Below are positions 17,575 to 26,123 of a stretch of DNA of 64,000 nt, one piece after another. The translations under genes were made by a program, and so were the position numbers. The first letter of the stretch is position 1. Each line of letters starts with the position of its first letter. The stretch comes from DASWOJ01 sp964250755 (lineage in GTDB: Bacteria; Pseudomonadota; Alphaproteobacteria; Acetobacterales; Acetobacteraceae), in contig CAXUHB010000004.1 in the NCBI GenBank assembly GCA_964250755.1, positions 124,001 to 188,000 on the forward strand, given 5' to 3'. The notes below the pieces were generated by a model that worked only from the letters and a program-made list of their open reading frames with translations, did no database searches and was not told the origin of the DNA.

Positions 17575-18693
17575 ATGACGGAGACCATCGTGCAGCCTTC
17601 CCCCTTGTTCCAGCCGCTCGCGCTGGGTGAGCTACAGCTTCCCAACCGCGTCGTGATGGCGCCGCTGACGCGCAGCCGGTCCAGCGACGACGGTGTGCCT
17701 CCCTCGTTCGCGGCGGATTACTACGCGCAGCGGGCTTCCGCCGGGCTGATCGTGTCGGAGGCGACGAACATCAGCGCCCAGGCGCGCGGCTACGCCATGA
17801 CGCCTGGCATCTGGACCCCGGCGCAGGTCGAGGCATGGCGGCGCGTGACGCGGGCCGTTCATGCCGAGGGCGGGCGCATGGTGCTGCAGCTTTGGCACAC
17901 CGGGCGCATCTCGCACCCTGACCTGCACGGCGGCGCGCTGCCGGTGGCGCCGTCCGCCATCAAGCCCGCGGGCCAGGCCTTCACCAATGCCGGCCTGCAG
18001 GATCACGTGACGCCGCGGGCGCTGGAGACGGACGAGATTCCAGCCATCGTCGAGGACTACCGCCACGCCGCGCTCTGCGCGAAGGAGGCCGGGTTCGACG
18101 GGGTGGAGGTGCATTCCGCCAACAACTACTTGCTGGAGCAGTTCGTGCGCGACAGCACGAACAAGCGCGCGGACCGCTACGGCGGCACGCTGGAGAACCG
18201 GCTGCGCTTCCCGCTGGATGTGGTGCGCGCCGTCACGGAGGTTTGGGGTGGCAACCGCGTGGGCATACGCATCTCGCCGGGCACGACCGCGCCGGGCGAC
18301 ACGCCGCTGGACAGTGACCCGATGGGCACCTTCAACGCATACATTGATGCATTGAACGAGTTCGGCCTGATGTACGTCCACGACATCGAAGGCGTGACGC
18401 AGATGAGCCGGGACCCCAATGGCATAGACTATCCGGCGCTGCGCCGCCGCTTCCGCGGCGCTTACATTGCCAACAACACCTACACGCGGGAGCTGGCGGA
18501 CAAGGTGATCGCGGCAGGCGAAGCGGACCTCATCAGCTTCGGACGCCCGTTCATCGCCAACCCTGACCTGGTGGAGCGCCTGCGGACCGGGGCGCCGTTG
18601 GCAGAGGCGCCGAAGCAGTATTGGTATGGTGGCGGGGCGACGGGCTATTCGGACTGGCCGGGAATGCGGGGTCAGATGCAGCGGGCGGCCTAG
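17575..18693 (+). CDS. Alkene reductase, Old Yellow Enzyme family (NemA-like)
   Basis: A 372-residue FMN-dependent ene-reductase. It reduces activated C=C bonds, nitrate esters or quinones with NAD(P)H. The N-terminal LPNRVVMAPLTRSRS block binds FMN. The family sequence QLWHTGRISHPDLHGGALPV follows. The substrate-binding His-x-x-Asn is present as VEVHSANNYLLEQFV, then RADRYGGTLENRLRF and the C-terminal SFGRPFIANPDLVERL. The ATG at 17575 was preferred to upstream in-frame starts because it gives the standard N-terminus and follows an AACAGGA-type ribosome-binding site. A strong hairpin at 18702-18726 ends the transcript against the convergent small gene. Confidence 0.93.
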   Translation: MTETIVQPSPLFQPLALGELQLPNRVVMAPLTRSRSSDDGVPPSFAADYYAQRASAGLIVSEATNISAQARGYAMTPGIWTPAQVEAWRRVTRAVHAEGGRMVLQLWHTGRISHPDLHGGALPVAPSAIKPAGQAFTNAGLQDHVTPRALETDEIPAIVEDYRHAALCAKEAGFDGVEVHSANNYLLEQFVRDSTNKRADRYGGTLENRLRFPLDVVRAVTEVWGGNRVGIRISPGTTAPGDTPLDSDPMGTFNAYIDALNEFGLMYVHDIEGVTQMSRDPNGIDYPALRRRFRGAYIANNTYTRELADKVIAAGEADLISFGRPFIANPDLVERLRTGAPLAEAPKQYWYGGGATGYSDWPGMRGQMQRAA

Positions 18694-18701
18694 CCGCTTG
18701 C

Positions 18702-18726
18702 GGGCCGGGGCAGCACGCCCCGGCCC
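18702..18726. terminator. Hairpin between convergent genes
   Basis: A perfect 10-base-pair inverted repeat, GGGCCGGGGC and GCCCCGGCCC, with a five-base loop. It sits between the stop codons of the ene-reductase (plus) and the small hydrophilic protein (minus). There is no U-run, so if it terminates transcription it may do so weakly or with Rho; its position between convergent genes supports that role for both strands. Confidence 0.6.
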
Positions 18727-18735
18727 ATGCCCCTG

Positions 18736-19053
18736 CTACTCGGCTTTGCGGTGCCCGCGGCCGTGCGTGTCCTGGGTGGCTTGCGCCTTCTCGAACGCCG
18801 CTTGCTTCTCGGCCTTGCCGGCAGTGGCGTGGCTGACGCCGTCGTCCGCCCCGCCGTCAACGGACGTGGAGGCGGCGGGCATCGGATGGCCCTTGGAATG
18901 AAGGGGGGCGGGGGCGTGGCCGCCCTCGTTCACGACTTCGTGTCCCGCCCCAGCCTTCGCGCTGCCGGCTGCCTGCACCTCGTCCGCCTTCTGCGCCTTG
19001 GCAGAGCGGGCGTGGCTGTCGTCGTTGTCGGATTTGGTCTTGGTGTGCGGCAT
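18736..19053 (-). CDS. Small, highly hydrophilic uncharacterised protein
   Basis: A 105-residue protein with no hydrophobic segment, rich in Ala, Lys, Asp, His and Gly. It begins MPHTKTKSDNDDSHARSAKA and ends HGRGHRKAE. The composition suggests an intrinsically disordered protein, comparable in style to stress-induced hydrophilins, but I recognise no family. The ATG at 19051-19053 is the first in frame after the stop-free stretch contributed by the neighbouring transporter's antisense, and the coding strand is the same as that transporter. It lies 26 bases downstream of the DMT exporter's stop and may be co-transcribed with it. Confidence 0.6.
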   Translation of the reverse strand: MPHTKTKSDNDDSHARSAKAQKADEVQAAGSAKAGAGHEVVNEGGHAPAPLHSKGHPMPAASTSVDGGADDGVSHATAGKAEKQAAFEKAQATQDTHGRGHRKAE

Positions 19054-19079
19054 GATGGCGTCCTGCGGTTGGGACGCTG

Positions 19080-20000
19080 TTAACTGCGCGGCGGGGCCGC
19101 CGGTTGCACAGCCGTCCGCCGGCCCCGCCCGGCCAGCGCCAGCCCCGCCGCGATCAGCGCAATCCCCGCACCGTGATACGGGCGCAGCGCCTCCCCCAGC
19201 ACCCCAACCGCCAGCAGCGTCCCGAACACCGGCTGCAGGTGGTTGAACTGCCCGGCCCGCGCCGCGCCGATCAGCTCCACTCCGCGGTTGAAGAACAAGG
19301 TCGCCAGAAAGGACGCGAACACCGTGGCGTAGGCCACTGCCCCCAGCGCCGCCCAGCCCGGCACCAGCCGCGCCCCCGCCGCGTATTCCGCTAGGGCCAG
19401 CGGCGTCAGCACGCCCACCCCAATCGTGAAGGTCGCGGCCAGGAAGCTGAACGGATGCACCGCCGGCCGCCGTCGCAGCAGGGAGGAGTAGGTGGCGAAC
19501 GCCGCCACCGCCAGCAGCACCAGCGCGTCCCCCGGGTTGACCCGCAGGTGCCGCAGCGTGTCCAGCGACCCCTGGCCGGCGATCACCAGCACGCCCAGCA
19601 GGGACACCGCGATGGCCGCCACCTGCATTCGCCGCGGACGCTCCCGGAACAGCGCCAGGTTGGCCAGCAGCACCGCCAGCGGCATGACGGATTGCAGCAG
19701 CAGCGCGTTGACGGCCGTGGTGGCGTGCAGCCCGCGATAGACCAGGATGTTGTAGGCGCACACTCCCAGCACTGAGAGCAGCGCGGTGATCCAACGGCGC
19801 GCCCACAGCTTGGGCAGGTCCGCCCGCAGGTGCGGCCAGGCCAGCGGCGCCACGATGGCCAGCGCCCCGGTCCAGCGCAGCAAGGTGAACAGCACCGGCG
19901 GCAGCACCGGCGCTGCCGCCCGCCCGACGATGACGCTGCCGGCCCAGAACAGCATGGTTAGGGACAGCAGGGCGGGACCGCTGCGCCAAAGGCGGGTCAT
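19080..20000 (-). CDS. EamA/DMT-superfamily exporter
   Basis: A 306-residue inner-membrane protein with ten predicted hydrophobic segments arranged as two EamA repeats. The first repeat contains SLTMLFWAGSVIVGRA and the conserved VYRGLHATTAVNALLLQSVMP. The second contains YATVFASFLATLFFNRGVEL and the GQFNHLQPVFGTLLAVGVLGE block typical of DMT permeases. Such proteins export amino acids, purines or other small metabolites; the substrate is not evident. Its start is three bases after the end of the frameshifted peptidase gene on the same strand, so the two were probably one transcription unit. Confidence 0.9.
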   Translation of the reverse strand: MTRLWRSGPALLSLTMLFWAGSVIVGRAAAPVLPPVLFTLLRWTGALAIVAPLAWPHLRADLPKLWARRWITALLSVLGVCAYNILVYRGLHATTAVNALLLQSVMPLAVLLANLALFRERPRRMQVAAIAVSLLGVLVIAGQGSLDTLRHLRVNPGDALVLLAVAAFATYSSLLRRRPAVHPFSFLAATFTIGVGVLTPLALAEYAAGARLVPGWAALGAVAYATVFASFLATLFFNRGVELIGAARAGQFNHLQPVFGTLLAVGVLGEALRPYHGAGIALIAAGLALAGRGRRTAVQPAAPPRS

Positions 20001-20003
20001 GGC

Positions 20004-21807
20004 CTAAAGGGCAAGCCAACCCCGCAAAGTCTGAGCAACCTTTTCAAATAGAAAGAACCGGTCTTTTTGTCGCACGATACCGTGGCCTGCAAGGGAGATA
20101 CGGTGAAAGCTACCGCTCCGCCGCCGCCCCCACAACGCGCGCCAAAGCTGCTCGCTCTCTCCAATGCTCACCCGTGGGTCGAGCTCACCGTGGAACATGA
20201 GCACGAAGGTTTTGATGCGGTCCACCTGCCTAAGGGGAGAAATCCTGTCGAACAGCGCATGGTCGCGCATGGGATCGCCATACTCGTGCATCCGGTGCAG
20301 CTTGCGCCATGGCCCAGTGACCGCAAGCATAGTTCCGAAGTCCGAAATGCCATACAGGCTGATGGCGGCACGCCACAGCTTTGGATACTCGACGATAGCA
20401 GCCAGAACCATCCAGCCGCCGTAGGATTGGCCCATCACGGCCATGCGCTCTCCGTTGATGCCGGGCTGGGCCGCCAGCCACTGCGCCCCGCGGGCAAGGT
20501 CGTGGACGGCGTCCAGCCGCTTCTCGCGGTCATCGCTTTCCATCGCCGCCCGCCCGTAGCCGGTGCTGCCGCGCACGTTCGGCATCAGGACGGCATAGCC
20601 TTGGGACAGCAGGGATTGCATATCGGGCCGGAACGCCGCGCGCGTCTGCGCCGCCGGGCCGCCGTGGACCCAGACGACGGCGGGGTAGCCAGCGTCCGGC
20701 GCGGAGGTTCCGGGCAGCGCAAGCCAGCCCGGGATGCTGCGCCCATCCAAGCCGCTCCATTCGACCAGCCGGAAGTCGGCAACCGGCAGGGTGCAGACCG
20801 GTTCCCAAACGGGCCAGGCCCGCCCATCCCGCCAGAGCCACAGGCCCATCGGCCGGGTGTGGGTGGATGCTGCGAAGGCGAGCATCGTCCCGTCCGGCGA
20901 CCACGCCAGGTCCTGCACAACGCCGGGCGGCAACTCGACGGGCAGACGTACGCCACCGGGTGGACCGACCCTGAGGATGGAGTAGCCGCAGCCGTTCTCG
21001 ACCGTGGCGAAGGGCGCCCCCGGACGATAAGGCCCATGCGTCCACATCGCGTCCGGGTGCAGCAAATACCTCAGTGACGCTGCCCGATGCCGGGTCAATG
21101 CGGCACAGCACCATGAAGTCGCGCCCGCCTGAGTCCGTCAGGCCCATCAGGTCGCCGCCGTCCCAGCGAAGGCTGGCGTAACGTGTTGGCTGCGGCTGCG
21201 GCACGGGGTGGGCCGTGCCGTCCAGGTGGATCACCACCGGGCGCTGCTCGCAGGCTGAGCAGTCCATCACGGCAACCAGCCGGTCGCCGGACGGGTGCCA
21301 GCCGCCCACCTTCACTTCGTGGGTGCCGCGCCAGAGCAGGGTGCGGACGTTGGTGTCCACATCCAGCACGAAGACATCGAAGTGCGCCGGGTCCAACTCA
21401 TTGGCCGTCATGCTGATCCGGGCGCCATCCGGATGCCACGCGCCGAAGCCGTGGATGACCCACCTCCAAGGTCCGAAGTTGGAGCGTTCATCGCGTGGAG
21501 CCGTCAAGTGGCGCGGGTGGCCTCCATCATGAAGCCAAAGCTGCTGCTGCTCGTCGCCGCAGAAGTCGAATCCGTAGATCAGGCGGTCATCGCCGGGCGC
21601 GCGGCTGATGAACGCGACGTTCGCCTCTGTGCGGGTCAACTGCTTGGACGCGCCGCGTTCGAGGTCGGGGCGAATGTGGAGCGCCCACACCTCCCGCTCC
21701 CCCGTGCCGCGCAGGTGGAACAGGGTGCGCCCATCGCACGAGAAGAGCGGCGAACTTGCGGCGGCTATGGATATGTAGGCGGTGGAATTAGGGACATCAT
21801 GGGTCAT
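20004..21807 (-). pseudogene. S9-family (prolyl oligopeptidase-type) peptidase, interrupted by one frameshift
   Basis: Two overlapping minus-strand frames make one protein of about 600 residues. The N-terminal beta-propeller runs from the ATG at 21805-21807 (MTHDVPNSTAYISIAAASSP). It stays in frame through VTEVFAAPGRDVDAWALSS. The sequence then continues in the next frame with PFATVENGCGYSILRVGP and the full alpha/beta-hydrolase domain. That domain has VWVHGGPAAQTRAAF, the nucleophile GQSYGGWM, the Asp in FHGELDPRVSIGES and the His in LAGHGIVRQ. Removing one C from the five-C run at 21017-21021 restores a continuous frame (ALSSGAPFATVENG). All catalytic residues are intact and both halves look under selection. 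A recent mutation or a sequencing error is therefore likelier than old decay. If intact it would be a cytoplasmic acyl-aminoacyl- or oligopeptidase. Confidence 0.85.
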
Positions 21808-21887
21808 GTCAGCAGCATAAGCCAGAGCGACCACGTTGAAAAACCGTGCGAATCGCCCAACTATAGGCACCAAGCAGCAGGCGGCAC

Positions 21888-23105
21888 ATGGACCTTCTGA
21901 AGAAGCTCGAAATCCTTGCCGACGCCGCCAAGTACGACGCTTCGTGCGCCTCCAGCGGCACCGTCAAGCGGTCCTCCCTGGGTGAGACAACGGGCGTCGG
22001 CAGCACCGAGGGCATGGGCATCTGCCACGCCTACGCCCCCGACGGGCGCTGCATCTCCCTGCTCAAGATACTGCTGACCAACTCCTGCATCTACGACTGC
22101 CTGTACTGCATCAACCGCCGCTCCTCCAACGTGCAGCGCGCCCGTTTCACGCCGGAGGAGGTCGTGACGCTGACCCTCGGCTTCTACCGCCGCAACTGCA
22201 TCGAGGGGCTGTTCCTGTCGTCGGGCATCATACGCAGCCCCGACTACACGATGGAGCAGGTGGTGCGCGTGGCCCGGCTGCTGCGGGAGGAGCATGGGTT
22301 CCGCGGCTACATCCACCTCAAGACCATCCCCGACGCCTCCCCCGAATTGCTGCTGGAAGCCGGCAAGTATGCCGACCGCCTGAGCATCAACGTGGAGCTG
22401 CCGACCGAGGCCGCGCTGACCAAGCTGGCGCCCGAGAAGGATCTGGCCGGCATACGCCGCAGCATGGGCCGGATGCGGCTGCGCATAGACGAGGCCAAGG
22501 CGGAGAAGCAGGCCGTCCGCTTCGCCCCGGCAGGCCAAAGCACGCAGTTGATCGTCGGCGCGGACAGCAGCAGCGACCGCAGCATCCTGGACCTCAGCAC
22601 GAACCTGTATGGCAGCTACGGGCTGCGCCGGGTCTATTACTCGGCGTTCAGCCCGATCCCGGACAGCAGCGCCATCCTGCCGCCCAAGAAGGCGCCCTTG
22701 CTGCGCGAGCACCGGCTGTATCAGGCGGACTGGCTGATGCGGTTCTATGAGTTCAAGTCGGACGAGATCACCACGGGGGCAGACGGCAACCTGGACCTGT
22801 CCATGGACCCCAAGCTGGCCTGGGCGCTGCAGCACCGCGAGCAGTTCCCGGTGGACGTGAACCGCGCCACGCGGGAGCAGTTGCTGCGCGTGCCCGGCCT
22901 GGGCGTGAAGTCCGTGGACAAGCTGATCCTGGCCCGGCGGCACAAGCGCCTCCGCATGGATGACCTGGCCCGGCTGCGCCTGCCCATGTCCAAGGTCGCG
23001 CCCTTCGTCGTCGCTGCCGACCACCAGCCCGGCGGCTTGCTGGACAGCGCGCGGCTGCAGCACCGGCTGGTACCGAAGCCGGTGCAGGCGGACCTGTTTG
23101 CCTGA
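21888..23105 (+). CDS. Putative DNA modification/repair radical SAM protein
   Basis: A 405-residue radical S-adenosylmethionine protein of the group usually found beside UdgX-type glycosylases (TIGR03916-like). The [4Fe-4S] cysteines are C67-x3-C71-x2-C74 in NSCIYDCLYCINRRSSN. A distinctive N-terminal stretch, LADAAKYDASCASSGTVKRS, precedes them. The C-terminal 80 residues hold a helix-hairpin-helix DNA-binding motif (VNRATREQLLRVPGLGVKSV from about residue 324). That supports action on DNA, perhaps reversal or processing of base damage by radical chemistry in the manner of spore photoproduct lyase; the reaction is not established. The ATG at 21888 gives the family-typical N-terminus. It shares an 80-base divergent promoter region with the peptidase. 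Confidence 0.9.
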   Translation: MDLLKKLEILADAAKYDASCASSGTVKRSSLGETTGVGSTEGMGICHAYAPDGRCISLLKILLTNSCIYDCLYCINRRSSNVQRARFTPEEVVTLTLGFYRRNCIEGLFLSSGIIRSPDYTMEQVVRVARLLREEHGFRGYIHLKTIPDASPELLLEAGKYADRLSINVELPTEAALTKLAPEKDLAGIRRSMGRMRLRIDEAKAEKQAVRFAPAGQSTQLIVGADSSSDRSILDLSTNLYGSYGLRRVYYSAFSPIPDSSAILPPKKAPLLREHRLYQADWLMRFYEFKSDEITTGADGNLDLSMDPKLAWALQHREQFPVDVNRATREQLLRVPGLGVKSVDKLILARRHKRLRMDDLARLRLPMSKVAPFVVAADHQPGGLLDSARLQHRLVPKPVQADLFA

Positions 23106-23384
23106 CATGCAGCATCTGGCGGCAGGAGGCGGTCAGCGCCGTCCTCTGAGATGTCTAAGCTGCCTGAGGCTAATGACGTCCTGCGCCGGACGGCTGGAGA
23201 CTGAGGCCTTCGATGCGGATGCGGCTCCGCATTGCCTCTCCGAGTGACATGTTGACGGTCGCACGGGCCTGGTCGAGAGCGTGCTGCTGCAGCCTGGCGC
23301 CGGCGCGATGGAAGCCGCCATGCTTCCCGCGCTGGGCCAGAGCTGCAGCCTTGCACCAGGCCGGGCCGGGCAGAAGGCAGTGAA

Positions 23385-23885
23385 ATGAATCGCCGCGGCT
23401 TCCTGGCCGGCTCCGCAGCCGCGTTCGTTGCCTCCGGACTGGTCCGCCGGGCCGCTGCGGGGATTGCTCTGCTGGCCCTGGCCGGGGCAGGGGCGGCTGC
23501 CGGCCCGTCTGGTCCTGTCAACCCGCCTACGCCTCCGATCCGCGCCCTCGCCATCACTGCCAATGGCGCGTGGTCCGACGGCGTCTCCGGTGATGAAACA
23601 CCAGCTCAATGCGCCCCCTTCCGCCTGACGATGCGGGACATCCGCCAGTACTTCGCCCGCGCCAGGCGCGTGGACGCCCGCGCCTATCACCACGACCTCG
23701 AAATGTCCCGCTGCCAGGTGGAGGGCACGGCGATCCTGGCCCACGGCGTGCGCGGGAGGTGGTGGATAGACCAGGAGCGCCGCGGCCTCCTGCTCCTGCC
23801 GGACGGCACGCCGTTCCACTTCTACTGCCCGGCCTGCGCCTCGCGCCGCTACGAGCGGGTTTATGACCCGGCGCGCGATGGCTGA
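23385..23885 (+). CDS. Uncharacterised secreted protein with Tat-like signal
   Basis: A 166-residue protein beginning MNRRGFLAGSAAAFVASGL. The twin-arginine RRGFL followed by a hydrophobic stretch to about residue 45 looks like a Tat signal peptide. The mature part is short and polar. It ends in a Cys-containing block, FHFYCPACASRRYERVYDPA, with a C-x2-C pair that may bind a metal. I recognise no family. It lies between the radical-SAM protein and the UdgX fusion, 279 bases after the first and 222 before the second, so operon membership is doubtful. Codon use is like its neighbours. Confidence 0.6.
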   Translation: MNRRGFLAGSAAAFVASGLVRRAAAGIALLALAGAGAAAGPSGPVNPPTPPIRALAITANGAWSDGVSGDETPAQCAPFRLTMRDIRQYFARARRVDARAYHHDLEMSRCQVEGTAILAHGVRGRWWIDQERRGLLLLPDGTPFHFYCPACASRRYERVYDPARDG

Positions 23886-24107
23886 CAGACCCATGCCAAC
23901 GCCCTTCGCTTTGACCGTTCGCACCGGCCCGTTCCGATGTATGCGGTGGGCCTAGAAACGGTCAAAGCGTGAGGCCGTTGGCGTCAGGTGTGGCTCCGCC
24001 CTATCGCGCCATGCACGCATTCCGCCCGCTCCCTGCCGAACCAGCCGCCCCCGCCCTGCGTTCCAACGTGACCGAAGGCTGGCCGCAACGGCGGGCGAGG
24101 GGGGTGC

Positions 24108-25544
24108 ATGAAGTCCGTCGTCCTGGCGCATGAGGTGGATTGGGGCGGCTGGCGGGCCGCCGCCCGCGCCCTGGCTCTGGGCGGCACCCCGCCGGAGGAA
24201 GTGGTCTGGTCCGTCCGTGCCGCCGACGACTTGTTCGCCGACGTGGACGATGCGCCGCCTGCCGCGCCTGCCGCCGGCACCTTCACCGTCCCGCGCACTT
24301 TGGTGGAATTGGCCGAGACTGCCATCCAGGCGCACGACCCCGAACGCTTCGCGCTGCTGTATCGCCTGATCTGGCGCGCGCAGCACGGGGAGAAGCACCT
24401 GCTGGATCTGGCGACCGACCCCGAGGTGCAGCGCGTGCAGCGCCTGGCTGCCGCCGTCCGGCGCGACACCCACAAGATGCGCGCCTTCGTGCGGTTCCGC
24501 GAGGTGACGGAGCCGGAGGGCACCCGCTACGTTAGCTGGTTCGAGCCGGACCACTACATCGTCGAGGCCAACGCCTCCTTCTTCACCCGGCGCTTCGCCA
24601 CGATGGTCTGGTCCATCCTGACGCCCTACCGCAGCGCCCACTGGGACGGCACCGACCTGCGGTTCGACGCCGGGGCGTCCCCCGCCGACGTGCCGGACGA
24701 CGACCGGCTGGAGGCGTATTGGCGGGCTTACTACAGCAGCATCTTCAACCCGGCCCGCCTGAAGATCGGTGCCATGCGGTCGGAGATGCCGCAGAAATAC
24801 TGGAAGAACCTGCCCGAGGCCGCAGCTATCCCGGAGCTGATCCGCGGCGCTGCCGACAGGGTGCAAACCATGGTGGAGCAGCCCGTGATCTCACCCGTAC
24901 GTGCCCCCAGCCCGAACCTTGCCGTCGCCGCAGCTGTGCCCCAGGAGGGTGGCACCGCCTTGCAACGAGCTGCCCGCGACGCGGAGGAGTGCCGCCGCTG
25001 CCCGCTGTGGGAACCCGCCACCCAGGTCGTCTTCGGCGAAGGCCCGGCGGACGCCCGCGTCATGTTCGTTGGCGAGCAGCCGGGCGACCAGGAGGATCTG
25101 GCCGGACGCCCCTTCATCGGTCCCGCCGGGCAGCTCTTCAACCGCGCCATGGAGGAGGCCGGCTTCGACCGGAGCGGGGTTTACGTGACCAACTCGGTCA
25201 AGCACTTCAAGTTCGTCCCCCGCGGCAAGCGCCGCATCCACGAGAAGCCCGGCACCGGCGAGATCAACGCCTGCCGCTTTTGGCTGGACCTGGAGCGCGC
25301 GGAGGTCCGGCCCGCCGTCACCGTGATGATGGGCGCCACCGCTGCCCGCGCCGTGACGGGCAAGGCCGTTGCCATCACCAAGGAGCGCGGCAAGCCGATG
25401 GCGCTGGACGGCAATACGACGGGCTTCATCACCGTGCATCCATCCTACCTGCTGCGCCTGCCGGACGAGGACAGCAAGGCGCGGGAGTATGCGGCCTTCG
25501 TGGGGGACCTGCGAGCGATCAAAGCGCTGGCGGAAGCAGGGTAG
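24108..25544 (+). CDS. UdgX-type uracil-DNA glycosylase fused to the TIGR03915 partner domain
   Basis: A 478-residue two-domain protein. Residues 1-250 match the domain that accompanies the radical-SAM repair protein (TIGR03915-like: FALLYRLIWRAQHGEKHLLD, MRAFVRFREV, YVSWFEPDHYIVEANASFFT). From about residue 290 comes a family 4-like uracil-DNA glycosylase. It has FeS-type cysteines in AEECRRCPLW, motif A GEQPGDQED at about 321 and motif B HPSYLLR at about 444. It also carries the extra loop GKRRIHEKP, with His378 in the position that, in characterised UdgX, forms a covalent bond with the uracil-derived abasic sugar in DNA. This identifies UdgX rather than ordinary UDG. Together with the upstream radical-SAM gene it forms a recognised but poorly understood DNA-repair pair. 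Confidence 0.92.
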   Translation: MKSVVLAHEVDWGGWRAAARALALGGTPPEEVVWSVRAADDLFADVDDAPPAAPAAGTFTVPRTLVELAETAIQAHDPERFALLYRLIWRAQHGEKHLLDLATDPEVQRVQRLAAAVRRDTHKMRAFVRFREVTEPEGTRYVSWFEPDHYIVEANASFFTRRFATMVWSILTPYRSAHWDGTDLRFDAGASPADVPDDDRLEAYWRAYYSSIFNPARLKIGAMRSEMPQKYWKNLPEAAAIPELIRGAADRVQTMVEQPVISPVRAPSPNLAVAAAVPQEGGTALQRAARDAEECRRCPLWEPATQVVFGEGPADARVMFVGEQPGDQEDLAGRPFIGPAGQLFNRAMEEAGFDRSGVYVTNSVKHFKFVPRGKRRIHEKPGTGEINACRFWLDLERAEVRPAVTVMMGATAARAVTGKAVAITKERGKPMALDGNTTGFITVHPSYLLRLPDEDSKAREYAAFVGDLRAIKALAEAG

Positions 25545-25559
25545 GGTGGCCTCAGGCCG

Positions 25560-26123
25560 CTACCAGCCTACCCCGAGCGTGTAGGCTGGGATGGCCGCGG
25601 CCTCCCGCGCGAACGAGTAGGCGTCCCGCCACTCGGCAAACTGCGGCCAAGCCGCAGAAACCTCGCGCACCCCGGCCTGTCGCATCGCCAGCACCGTGCG
25701 CGGCACATGGAACCACTGCGTCACCACCACGACCCGGCCAGGCCCACCCGCTAACGCCGCTGTGTTGCGCGCCGTCGCCCGCGTGTCGTTCCCGTGCGGA
25801 TCCCGCAGCACCGCCGCCTCCGGCACGCCATGCCGCACCAGGTAGGCCGCCATCACGGCGGCCTCGTCCTGCCCGTCCGGCTCGATGCCGCCGCTGACCA
25901 GGACGCGGCGCACCGTCCCTGCGCGCCAGAGCGCGAGCGCGGTGTCCAGCCGTGCCTGCAACCGGGGCGAGGGCTGGCCATCCGCCGTCACGGCGTTGCC
26001 GAGTACCACGGCCAAGTCGCCCGGCGCAGGGGTGGCTGACAGCCCAGTTGCGGCAACACACACCAGATATAACGCTCCCGGCCCAAGCACGACCCAACCG
26101 GCACGCCGCAGGCCGCGCCTCAC
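25560..26123 (-). CDS. YdcF family protein (DUF218)
   Basis: A 187-residue protein with one N-terminal hydrophobic segment (VVLGPGALYLVCVAATGL) and a DUF218 domain. Family blocks seen are DLAVVLGNAVTADGQPSPRL, VRRVLVSGGIEPDGQDEAAV and the C-terminal VVVVTQWFHVPRTVLAMRQAG. Members bind nucleotides or act in envelope biology (SanA/YdcF); the exact role is unknown. The start is a GTG at 26121-26123 that overlaps the stop of the upstream dehydrogenase as GTGA. The operon of three genes (27366 down to 25560) is tied together by such overlaps. Confidence 0.85.
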   Translation of the reverse strand: MRRGLRRAGWVVLGPGALYLVCVAATGLSATPAPGDLAVVLGNAVTADGQPSPRLQARLDTALALWRAGTVRRVLVSGGIEPDGQDEAAVMAAYLVRHGVPEAAVLRDPHGNDTRATARNTAALAGGPGRVVVVTQWFHVPRTVLAMRQAGVREVSAAWPQFAEWRDAYSFAREAAAIPAYTLGVGW

